DNA of 45,506 bases, from positions 1 to 45,506 of the forward strand of contig JAFGSF010000038.1 of the NCBI GenBank assembly GCA_016934745.1. The letters run 5' to 3'. The notes under the pieces are model-generated. The model saw only the letters and a program-made list of their open reading frames with translations. It searched no databases and was not told the DNA's origin. Origin of the DNA: Candidatus Aminicenantota bacterium. Its GTDB lineage: Bacteria > Acidobacteriota > Aminicenantia > UBA2199. The position numbers and the translations under genes are program-made. Below, in pieces: positions 38,983 to 45,506 of the stretch; the first letter of the stretch is position 1, and each line of letters opens with the position of its first letter.

Positions 38983-40313
38983 ACGTCATCTATCAATTTT
39001 TAACTTTTCTGTTCGTGCTGGGAATCATCGTCCTGGTCCATGAATTCGGCCATTATGTTGCCGCCCGGCTGATGAAAATCCGGGTGGAGGTTTTTTCATT
39101 CGGATTCGGCAAGCGCCTCTTCGGGAAAAAGATCGGCGACACCGATTTTCGCCTCAGCCTCTTCCCCTTGGGCGGTTATGTACGCATGGCCGGCGAGGAA
39201 GAATTCGATCCCGAACACCCCAAGCCCGATGAATTCATGGCCAAAAACCGGGCCCAAAAAATATTTACCCTGTTGATGGGGCCATGCATGAACGTGCTGC
39301 TTGCCTTACTGCTGATTATTATCGTCAACCTGGGTGGTGTGGAAGTTGATTCCTACAAGCTTGAGAAACCCGTCATCGGTTATATCGAAAAAGGTTCACC
39401 GGCTGAAAAAGCCGGGCTGTTGCCCGGCGATACACTGCTGGCCATCAACGGCAAAAAAACGACCAACTGGAAGGAAGTGGAAATCACTATCGGCACCAAT
39501 CCCAAGGAAAGCCTGAAAATCGATTTTTCCCGCCAGGACCAGTCGTTGAGCGCCACCCTGGATGTGATCAGCGCCAGTCGTTATGAGATCGGCTATGCCG
39601 GTTTTTATTGGCAATTACCGGCCGAAATCGGCCAGGTCATGAAAAATTATCCGGCTTGGAAAGCAGGATTGCAGCCTGGCGACGTGATCACCGCCATCGA
39701 TGATCGCCCCATCAGTAATTACTTCGAACTCGCCGATATCATTCGTCAATCATCGGGAAAGTCGCTTCGACTGGACTATCAGCGCGGTGAGCGTCTGCTT
39801 TCAAGCCGGGTGACTCCGCAAGAGGAAAGCGGCAGGGGGATGATTGGCTTCAATGTAAAAATTGCAACCACCAAGATCAGTTATGGTTTGATAGCCGCCA
39901 TAAAAAACAGTTTCCAGGAATCGGTCCGGCTGACTTTCCTGACCATCAATGCCTTCAAAAAAATCATCCAGCGCAAAATTTCAGTTAGAAGCTTCTCAGG
40001 GCCCATGGAGATTGCCCGCGTCTCCCAGCAGGCACTCATCAGCGGCTTTGCTAACTTTTTCATGCTGATCGCCTTTATTTCACTGCAACTCGGGATTGTC
40101 AATCTTTTCCCCATTCCGGGTCTGGACGGCGGGCATTTGATGATCTTCACCATCGAAGCCATCATCCGCCGCGATCTGAACCAGAAGCTGAAAAACGCAC
40201 TGATATATATCGGTTTCTCTTTTCTGATCACCTTGATGGTTTTTGTCATTTTGAACGATATCGCCAAAACCCTGCCCAACGGCTGGAAAAGCATCCTGCC
40301 GTTTTTACATTGA
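38979..40313 (+). CDS. rseP: site-2 protease RseP
   Basis: This 444-residue intramembrane zinc metalloprotease cuts anti-sigma factors and signal peptides within the membrane. HEFGH near residues 21-25 is the zinc motif in the first helix, and LFPIPGLDGGH near 385 supplies the third ligand. Between them are two PDZ domains (about 115-195 with GYIEKGSPAEKAGLLPGDTLL, and 205-280 with PAWKAGLQPGDVI). The pseudo-HtrA/anti-sigma/ECF operon at 25-28 kb makes a regulated-proteolysis target plausible within this genome, though not proven. Confidence 0.95.
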   Translation: MNVIYQFLTFLFVLGIIVLVHEFGHYVAARLMKIRVEVFSFGFGKRLFGKKIGDTDFRLSLFPLGGYVRMAGEEEFDPEHPKPDEFMAKNRAQKIFTLLMGPCMNVLLALLLIIIVNLGGVEVDSYKLEKPVIGYIEKGSPAEKAGLLPGDTLLAINGKKTTNWKEVEITIGTNPKESLKIDFSRQDQSLSATLDVISASRYEIGYAGFYWQLPAEIGQVMKNYPAWKAGLQPGDVITAIDDRPISNYFELADIIRQSSGKSLRLDYQRGERLLSSRVTPQEESGRGMIGFNVKIATTKISYGLIAAIKNSFQESVRLTFLTINAFKKIIQRKISVRSFSGPMEIARVSQQALISGFANFFMLIAFISLQLGIVNLFPIPGLDGGHLMIFTIEAIIRRDLNQKLKNALIYIGFSFLITLMVFVILNDIAKTLPNGWKSILPFLH

Positions 40314-40357
40314 TCGGAGCCTGCTCCAGCTGTGCCGGATCGGGAAAACGGTTCGTT

Positions 40358-40852
40358 TCATGAAAGGGGTCGATATCTTTCCTTGAGTTTGCGATCGACG
40401 ATCGCCGGCAGCATGGACGGCACTTCGCCCCCCAGCTGGTAAATTTCCTTGACCAGCTTGGAGCTTAAAAAAGAATAAGTTTCCGAGGGAACGAAAAAGA
40501 TCGTCTCGATGCGCGGCTCGATCTTGCGGTTCATCAGAGCCATCTGGAATTCGATCTCGAAATCAGAAATAGCCCGCAGGCCGCGGACAATGGTGGTCAC
40601 GCCCTTTTGCTTGACAAAATCGACCAGCAAGCCTTCAAAATGAACAATTTCTATTTTTTCATTGTTGTTGAAAACATCGTTCAATATCTGGCACCTTTCC
40701 TCGAGGTTGAACAGATAGGTCTTGGCCGGGTTTTTCAGAACCGCCACGATGATTTTGTCAAAAATCTTAAGACCGCGTTCGATGATGTCGATATGGCCGT
40801 TGGTCAAAGGATCATACGATCCGGGATAAACCGCCATGTTTTTTTTAATCAT
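40358..40852 (-). CDS. coaD: phosphopantetheine adenylyltransferase
   Basis: This 164-residue CoaD adenylates 4'-phosphopantetheine to dephospho-CoA. ATG 40852 has a GGAG 7 bases upstream and overlaps the kinase stop codon (ATGATTAA); a second ATG at 40837 is less well placed. Motifs are YPGSYDPLTNGHIDIIERGLK (T/HxGH nucleotidyltransferase site, near residues 9-28), RGLRAISDFEIEFQMALMNRK near 89-109 and SSKLVKEIYQLGG near 130. It is the last gene of dCMP deaminase - kinase - coaD. Confidence 0.96.
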   Translation of the reverse strand: MIKKNMAVYPGSYDPLTNGHIDIIERGLKIFDKIIVAVLKNPAKTYLFNLEERCQILNDVFNNNEKIEIVHFEGLLVDFVKQKGVTTIVRGLRAISDFEIEFQMALMNRKIEPRIETIFFVPSETYSFLSSKLVKEIYQLGGEVPSMLPAIVDRKLKERYRPLS

Positions 40853-41432
40853 GTTTGGCTCCAATTTCTTTTAACACCCTGTCCAGGCCGGCTTCCAGTT
40901 CGGACAATGAACCATTGTTAGCAATGACAAAATCGGCCAGGGCCATGGTCGGCCCGACCTGCTGCCCGCCTTCCGGTTCGCCATGGCCCCACTCGCGCGC
41001 CAGGGCTGTCCTCAGCTCTGCTTCAGCGACCGTGTCGGTCGAGCGGCCCCGTTGCCTCATCCGCGCCAGGATAATCTTTTCATCGCTCTCGATGCCGACC
41101 AGAATAAATCCGGGCATCTTTCTCAGCTCCGCCACTTCGGCCGGGTTGCGGATGCCATCGATCACCCAGGACGCCGGTTCAGAAGACTTGATGAGCTCGC
41201 GCACCATTTTGCCCAGAATGCCGGCTCCGCCCTCGCGGCGCAAGCGATTGCCAATATCCTGCATCTGCTTGCGCGTGATGGCGGATCCGGTTTTTGTGGC
41301 TTCGCGGCGGACAATGTCGGAAAGGGAAATGACGCGCAAGCCAAGATGTTCAAGCAACCGGACCACTTCACCCTTGCCTGAAGCCATGCACCCGGTCAGT
41401 CCAATGCGCCAATGCCGCGCCGCCACCGCCAT
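40845..41432 (-). CDS. P-loop nucleotide/CoA kinase-like protein (UPF0200/CoaE-like)
   Basis: This 195-residue P-loop kinase fold has Walker A GLTGCMASGKGEV (near residues 11-23), LSDIVRREA near 37 and a VIDGIRNPAEVAELRK stretch near 89-104. A lid with ARMRQRGRSTD follows near 122, and LADFVIANNGSLSELEAGLDRVL comes near the end. This pattern fits the UPF0200 group of mainly archaeal dNMP-kinase-like proteins better than standard CoaE, whose lid and DVPLLFE motif are not seen. Its stop codon overlaps coaD and its start overlaps the dCMP deaminase stop codon (TAATG). It is either the dephospho-CoA kinase for coaD or a nucleotide kinase for the deaminase product. Confidence 0.7.
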   Translation of the reverse strand: MAVAARHWRIGLTGCMASGKGEVVRLLEHLGLRVISLSDIVRREATKTGSAITRKQMQDIGNRLRREGGAGILGKMVRELIKSSEPASWVIDGIRNPAEVAELRKMPGFILVGIESDEKIILARMRQRGRSTDTVAEAELRTALAREWGHGEPEGGQQVGPTMALADFVIANNGSLSELEAGLDRVLKEIGAKHD

Positions 41433-41950
41433 TACCCCGATTGTCCATAGCGGACGCTGTCATCCAGGATATCCTGTTGCTGCCACTCCCTGACCCAGTC
41501 GTCAACCCTGAAAATCTTGAAACCTTCATTTCCAGGCAGCGAAACGATGACACGATCCAGTCCGGCATTAATGATCATTTTCTTGCAGATAAAACAAGGA
41601 AAAGCGAAGATGGTCGCTCCAGTTTCACGCTCGTTCCCGAAAATATACATGTCGCCGCCAAATAGGCTGACTCCGGCCCGGGCGGAGTTGATGATGGCAT
41701 TCTGTTCGGCATGCACCGAGCGGCACAATTCGTACTGGGTGCCCGAGGGGATCTGCAGTTTCCGGCGCAGGCAAAATCCATGCTCCAGTGAACTGCGCGT
41801 ATGCCGCGGGGCCCCGACATAGCCGGTGGCAATGATCTGGTCTTCCCGGACGATGATTGCCCCGATCAGGACTTTCAGGCAGGTGGAACGTCTGGCCACC
41901 ACCTGGGCGATATTCAAATAGTACGCTTCTTTCTCCGGCCTTTGGTTCAT
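41432..41950 (-). CDS. deoxycytidylate (dCMP) deaminase family protein
   Basis: The product is 172 residues from ATG 41950. An ATG 5 codons upstream is excluded because the -10 box lies between the two. The cytidine/deoxycytidylate deaminase zinc site is present: VHAEQNAI (His and catalytic Glu, near residues 82-89) and FPCFICKKM (the two Cys, near 119-127). An additional Cys/His set (CLRRK... CRSVHAE) matches the dCMP deaminase/ComEB kind. It makes dUMP for thymidylate. It is translationally coupled to the P-loop kinase. Confidence 0.88.
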   Translation of the reverse strand: MNQRPEKEAYYLNIAQVVARRSTCLKVLIGAIIVREDQIIATGYVGAPRHTRSSLEHGFCLRRKLQIPSGTQYELCRSVHAEQNAIINSARAGVSLFGGDMYIFGNERETGATIFAFPCFICKKMIINAGLDRVIVSLPGNEGFKIFRVDDWVREWQQQDILDDSVRYGQSG

Positions 41951-41956
41951 CGACTG

Positions 41957-41985
41957 ATCATACATTTTTACGGCCCTTTTTGCAA
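41957..41985 (-). promoter_or_regulatory. leaderless-type promoter of the dCMP deaminase operon
   Basis: On the minus strand: TTGCAA (41980-41985), a 17-base spacer and TATGAT (41957-41962). The -10 ends 6 bases before ATG 41950, which decides the start codon. There is no Shine-Dalgarno at that ATG. Confidence 0.65.
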
Positions 41986-42091
41986 GTGGACGGCAACCAT
42001 CCTGAGCTCTCCAAAAAAATCATCCGGCCTGAAAATCAACCCGGGACCAGGGGCCCGGTCGGGATATGTAAAAGGAGCCATTTAAAAAAAA

Positions 42092-44104
42092 TCAATTTCC
42101 CCGGGCCAGAACCTGCCGCACCATGGCAAGCAGCTTATGCACTTGGTAAGGTTTCTGGATAAAATCGCTGACTCCGTAACGGATAATTTCCTGGGCCCGG
42201 CCGTTTTCAGAATACCCGCTGGAAAGGATGACCTTGACCTGTGGATTGATGGTCCGCAGCGTGAGGAAAGTTTCCAACCCGCCCAGATTGGGCATCACCA
42301 TGTCCAGAAGCACCAGGTCTATCTCAGCGTGTTTTTCAGCATAAATTTCGCAGGCTTTTTCACCATCCTCGGCCAGCAAAATCCGATATCCATGCTCGAC
42401 GAATATGTCACGTGCCAGTTCACGAATGTCGGTTTCGTCATCGACGATTAAAATCGATTCATTGCCTTCCAGGATTTCCTTCACTTCGGGCGTGACTTTT
42501 TCCCCAAGCGGGCGGCCGCTGACAGGCAAATATACGCGGAAAATGCTGCCTTTGCCCGGTTCGCTGTAAACCTTGATGAAGCCACTGAGGTTTTTCAACA
42601 CCCCATAGACAACGGCCAAGCCCAAGCCGGTGCCCTTGCCCTTGCCCTTGGTTGAAAAGAAAGGGTCAAAAATACGCTCGATGAGATTGGGCTCAATGCC
42701 CACGCCGTTGTCAGATACAGAAACGACGACATAGCGGCCGTATGGAATGTCACCGGGTTTGCTCGGAATATCGTGGTTGATAGCTTCCACCTGAGTTTCA
42801 ATCGTAATCAAGCCGCCCTGGGGTAAGGCGTCACTGGCATTCATCAGCAGGTTCATCAGCACTTGCTGCATCAAGACAAAGTCGGCCTCCACGGTGGGAA
42901 GCTTTTCATCCAGATTGGTTTCGACCCGCAAAGAACGGTCAAAGAGCCGCGATAGCATGTTGATTGTATCGAGAATGATATCGTTCAGGTTGACCGGAAT
43001 GATATTGTAAGTTCCACCCATGGCCAGGGTGAGAAGTTGGGAAGTGAGTTCGGCCGCCCGCTGGGTTCCCCGTTCAATGATATCGACATAATTGTAGAAG
43101 GGATGATCCAGGCTCATTTTTGTTTTCATCAATGATGCAAAGCCCATGATTCCGCCCAAAATATTGTTGAAATCATGGGCAATGCCTCCGGCCATGGTTC
43201 CAATGCTCTCCATTTTTTGCGCATGAAAAAGCTGTTGCTCAAGCTTCCTTCTCTCGGTGATGTCGCGGATGATGCCGCGATAGGCGATGCAACGTCCATC
43301 CTTATCCTTCACCACATTGGCCGTAATTAAAACCTGAATCGGAACATTGTCCCTGCGTTTCAGAGTCACCTCATAATCTTTGACATAACCTTGCTGGCCA
43401 ATCAGCGTCTGGAATTTTTTCCGGTCCTGGCGATTGCCGTAACAATCCTGAACATTCACCCGCAGGGCTTCCTCCCGGCTACTGAATCCGAGCAAGGAAA
43501 TTCCTGCCGGATTAATATCAATATACCGGCCTTCAGGACTGGAAATGTAAATCATGTCTTGTGATTCATGAAAAAGATCGCGATATTCTTTTTCCGATTG
43601 CAGCAACTCCATGGTGCGCTCGGCCACCCGCTGTTCTAAATCCTCTTCCAGGCGCTTGCGCTCAGTAATTTCCCGGGCGACGGTAATGACATGCTGAACC
43701 GCCCCCTGTTTGTCCTTTTCGGGCATAAGCAGCCAGTCAATCCAGGTCTGGTTGGGCAGTTGAAACTCGATGCGCTGAACCTGCCCGGTATCAAAAACTT
43801 TACGTATCGCTTCCTCCCAAACCTTTGTCATGGCGACGGGAAATCCCAGTTCCTGGTGGGTTTTGCCGATAAATTGCTGGTGCGGAATGCCGGTCTGTTT
43901 TTCAACGTAAGGATTGACATAGAGATGGCGCATGTTGCGGTCAAACACCATGATCACATCCAGCAAACTGTCAGCCAGAGTGCGGAACATGACGTCCTCA
44001 TACGAAGCACTGCTTTTGCCGCGCCCCTTGTTGCCGGCGATCGTTTCGGCGCTGGGGATATGCCGCCGCACCTGTTTTTTCCCTGCCGATGGCCTGTTTT
44101 TCAT
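42092..44104 (-). CDS. cytoplasmic PAS-PAS hybrid sensor histidine kinase with receiver domain
   Basis: The product is 670 residues with no membrane segment, so it senses an internal signal. Domains are PAS 1 (about 40-150), PAS 2 (170-290), HisKA with phospho-His310 in GGIAHDFNNILGG, and HATPase (N box around N422, DNGVG at 465-469, GTGLGL at 491-496). A C-terminal receiver spans about 550-668 with phospho-acceptor Asp601 (LVLLDMVMP) and the conserved Lys (IQKPY). This HisKA class with a terminal receiver is typical of soluble hybrid kinases. No DNA-binding output gene is adjacent, so the partner is elsewhere. Confidence 0.93.
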   Translation of the reverse strand: MKNRPSAGKKQVRRHIPSAETIAGNKGRGKSSASYEDVMFRTLADSLLDVIMVFDRNMRHLYVNPYVEKQTGIPHQQFIGKTHQELGFPVAMTKVWEEAIRKVFDTGQVQRIEFQLPNQTWIDWLLMPEKDKQGAVQHVITVAREITERKRLEEDLEQRVAERTMELLQSEKEYRDLFHESQDMIYISSPEGRYIDINPAGISLLGFSSREEALRVNVQDCYGNRQDRKKFQTLIGQQGYVKDYEVTLKRRDNVPIQVLITANVVKDKDGRCIAYRGIIRDITERRKLEQQLFHAQKMESIGTMAGGIAHDFNNILGGIMGFASLMKTKMSLDHPFYNYVDIIERGTQRAAELTSQLLTLAMGGTYNIIPVNLNDIILDTINMLSRLFDRSLRVETNLDEKLPTVEADFVLMQQVLMNLLMNASDALPQGGLITIETQVEAINHDIPSKPGDIPYGRYVVVSVSDNGVGIEPNLIERIFDPFFSTKGKGKGTGLGLAVVYGVLKNLSGFIKVYSEPGKGSIFRVYLPVSGRPLGEKVTPEVKEILEGNESILIVDDETDIRELARDIFVEHGYRILLAEDGEKACEIYAEKHAEIDLVLLDMVMPNLGGLETFLTLRTINPQVKVILSSGYSENGRAQEIIRYGVSDFIQKPYQVHKLLAMVRQVLARGN

Positions 44105-44110
44105 GGAGAC

Positions 44111-44139
44111 ATTCTAGATAATATCATTCGGGTTTACAA
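44111..44139 (-). promoter_or_regulatory. leaderless-type promoter of the histidine kinase gene
   Basis: On the minus strand: TTGTAA (44134-44139), a 17-base spacer and TAGAAT (44111-44116). The -10 ends 6 bases before ATG 44104, with no Shine-Dalgarno. Confidence 0.6.
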
Positions 44140-44158
44140 GTCCTAAAATATTGAATGC

Positions 44159-44186
44159 TTGATTTTTGGTTGCCACTTGTTATAAA
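44159..44186 (+). promoter_or_regulatory. promoter of the HU gene
   Basis: TTGATT (44159-44164), a 16-base spacer and TATAAA (44181-44186). Transcription from about 44193 leaves a 20-base leader with GAGGAGG ahead of ATG 44213, a conventional arrangement. Confidence 0.5.
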
Positions 44187-44212
44187 ATTTTTGGTTGAGG
44201 AGGAAACAGCAC

Positions 44213-44488
44213 ATGAACAAAAATGAATTGATCAAAATGGTGGCCGGCAAAACCAAATTGAAAGTGACGGACGCCGAAAAAGCCATCAACGGCACCATTG
44301 CCGCTATTTCGGCCGAACTCAAAAAAAAAGGCTCGGTGACCCTGGTTGGTTTCGGAACTTTCAAGGTGACCGATCGCAAAGCGCGGGCCGGGGTCAATCC
44401 CAAAACCGGTCAGAAGATCCACATCAAGGCCACCCGGGTACCCAAATTCATCGCCGGAAAAGCACTGAAAGAAAAAATTAAAAAATAA
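44213..44488 (+). CDS. hup: HU-family DNA-binding protein
   Basis: This 91-residue histone-like protein bends and compacts DNA as a dimer. ATG 44213 follows AGGAGGAAA; the in-frame TTG upstream is not needed. HU features are MNKNELIKMVA at the N-terminus, ALA-like helix with TDAEKAINGTIAAISAELKKKG, VTLVGFGTFKVTDRKARAGVNPKTGQKIHIKATRVPKF (the DNA-binding arm, residues ~44-80) and a basic C-terminal helix. The arm Pro (NPKTG) is kept. It cannot be told from IHF by sequence alone, but it is closer to HU. Confidence 0.96.
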   Translation: MNKNELIKMVAGKTKLKVTDAEKAINGTIAAISAELKKKGSVTLVGFGTFKVTDRKARAGVNPKTGQKIHIKATRVPKFIAGKALKEKIKK

Positions 44489-44567
44489 TTTCACATTGGC
44501 CGCAAGGCCGTTGCAAGGGATTCGCCAAATATTATTGAATCAAAGGGGAGTTTCTTGAAAAAAAAAG

Positions 44568-44589
44568 TGAATTATGGTTGAATAATTCA
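44568..44589. promoter_or_regulatory. 8-bp inverted repeat upstream of the terminal secreted-protein gene
   Basis: TGAATTAT (44568-44575) and ATAATTCA (44582-44589) are perfectly complementary around GGTTGA. The repeat ends 18 bases before ATG 44607 and just before its AAGGAG site. It is either an operator or a leader hairpin. Confidence 0.35.
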
Positions 44590-44606
44590 TAACCAAGGAG
44601 AGCACC

Positions 44607-45506
44607 ATGAAAAAATTAACCTTTATTTGCTTGACGCTTGTTTTTTCAATTTCCCTTTTACAGGCCGGAACCATAGCCAATGTCATCGGCCACAAAAACC
44701 TGTTGCTGACCATTGACCGCGGTTCAAGCGATGGCGTTGAACTCGGCATGAAAGGCATTGTCAAAGCCGTCTATAAAGAACCCAGTGGTGAATACACAAT
44801 CAACATCGGCATCTTTACAGTTAAAAAGCTTTTCCCGCGCCGCAGCGAGGTCGTGATTGAAATCGGCAAGGGCTTGAATCCCAATGACGCCCAGTATGTC
44901 GTTTTCGACCAGGACTTGGTCCCGCGCCAATCCAAGGCTGAGCCAACGGTCGAAGTCAAAACCGAAGGCCCAGCACAGACCAAGCCAATCGATCATGTTG
45001 ATGCTCTTTTAGATCAAGGTGACCGGGAAGCCGAAGCGGGAAATGCCCAGACTGCCTTGCAGCTCTACCAAAAAGCGTTGGCGCAAGCGCCCGGGCACCT
45101 GATTGCCAAAGAAAAATGCAGTGAAATGCAAAAAAAAATAAACACCCTGGCACGAAAGGAAAAATTCTTGGAATACCTGAAAAAATCTGCTGACCATTAT
45201 GAAAAAAATGACATCAAATTCTCATTTCTTTATCTGGTTGAAGGACTGCGCATCTTCCCCGAAGGCCGCGATGAAGTCAAGAACAGACTCTCCGTGATGA
45301 ACCGGGAATATCCCCGCGAAATCGAAACGATTATGGCTGAAAAAGCACAGGAATTAAAAGATGTCCGCAAGCAGATAGACGCCATGCTGGAAAAAACCGA
45401 GGCGGCCAAAGCAGTTGCAGTTCAAGCAAAGACCCAGGGGATACAATACAACGAACCCTTTCTGCAAAGGATCGCCGCCAAGACCGATAAAATCCGCAAA
45501 AACGAA
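44607..45506 (+). CDS. secreted protein with C-terminal TPR-like helical repeats (3' end beyond window)
   Basis: The frame is open for 300 codons and runs off the right edge. AAGGAG lies 7 bases before ATG 44607. A signal peptide (1-21, LTFICLTLVFSISLLQA) is followed by a small beta domain (about 22-110: IANVIGHKNLLLTIDRGSSDGVELGMKG, then TINIGIFTVKKLFPRRSEVVIEIGKG), similar to FlgT-type or SH3-like periplasmic domains. A Pro/Thr linker comes next, then a TPR-like pair (ALLDQGDREAEAGNAQTALQLYQKALAQAPGH near 135-165). The remainder is highly charged and helical, with coiled-coil character near the edge. Its function is unknown; scaffolding in the periplasm is plausible. Confidence 0.75.
   Translation, partial: MKKLTFICLTLVFSISLLQAGTIANVIGHKNLLLTIDRGSSDGVELGMKGIVKAVYKEPSGEYTINIGIFTVKKLFPRRSEVVIEIGKGLNPNDAQYVVFDQDLVPRQSKAEPTVEVKTEGPAQTKPIDHVDALLDQGDREAEAGNAQTALQLYQKALAQAPGHLIAKEKCSEMQKKINTLARKEKFLEYLKKSADHYEKNDIKFSFLYLVEGLRIFPEGRDEVKNRLSVMNREYPREIETIMAEKAQELKDVRKQIDAMLEKTEAAKAVAVQAKTQGIQYNEPFLQRIAAKTDKIRKNE

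Noticed and set aside
42040..42075. GC-rich dyad (CCGGG / CCCGG) after the histidine kinase gene as an intrinsic terminator
   Set aside because: The arms are short, the loop is GC-rich and no clean T-run follows on the minus strand.
1..45506. CRISPR arrays, rRNA, tRNA, transposases or phage genes
   Set aside because: I found no regularly spaced direct repeats, no rRNA or complete tRNA pattern and no transposase- or integrase-like protein in the window.

Overview
The window is a dense, mostly gene-packed stretch of a diderm (LPS-making), probably anaerobic bacterium. Lipid A/Kdo genes (kdtA, lpxK, an LpxL-type acyltransferase), SurA-type chaperones and the uppS-cdsA-dxr-rseP cluster show an outer membrane. 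A group 3c-type [NiFe] hydrogenase with two HdrA-like flavoproteins points to anaerobic hydrogen metabolism. The Hfq-like protein and the overall gene mix resemble Acidobacteriota/Aminicenantota genomes as I remember them; this placement is an inference from memory, not a search result.

Layout. 1-5.3 kb is an accessory-looking region: a small secreted protein, a PadR repressor with its own operator followed by a creatininase-family hydrolase, a nonsense-interrupted secreted-protein gene, an outer-membrane-barrel-like protein, a decayed copy of the 3' end of mutS, and a serine hydrolase. 5.3-10.1 kb is a recD2-mutS operon on the minus strand. 10.4-20.1 kb holds a Spy-like protein and, convergent to it, a minus-strand block: CBS protein, hypA, hdrA-like 1, a QmoC-like membrane protein, hdrA-like 2, mvhD, mvhG, mvhA and the hydrogenase maturation protease. 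20.1-25 kb has a HAD phosphatase, a GspG-like protein with an EIIA-Ntr-like protein, a histidine phosphatase and argS. 25-27.9 kb is an ECF sigma factor / putative anti-sigma factor / two-PDZ HtrA-like operon in which the HtrA-like protein has lost all three catalytic residues. 27.8-30.2 kb holds an Hfq-like protein with pdxA and a shortened GlmU. 30.3-40.3 kb is envelope biogenesis: kdtA-lpxK-lpxL-rph, two parvulin-type chaperones on the opposite strand, and uppS-cdsA-dxr-rseP. 40.3-45.5 kb carries dCMP deaminase / P-loop kinase / coaD, a PAS hybrid histidine kinase, an HU protein, and a secreted TPR-like protein that runs off the end.

Most interesting points. (1) The hydrogenase block joins MvhADG to two HdrA-like flavoproteins and a fused HdrC-cytochrome b membrane subunit, with no HdrB. 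It looks like a hydrogen-to-quinone (or quinone-coupled bifurcating) complex rather than a heterodisulfide reductase. (2) The pseudo-HtrA in the sigma-factor operon looks like a non-proteolytic PDZ sensor or scaffold. (3) Many genes have a sigma-70-type promoter whose -10 box ends about 6 nt before the start codon. This implies leaderless mRNAs and helps to fix several start sites.
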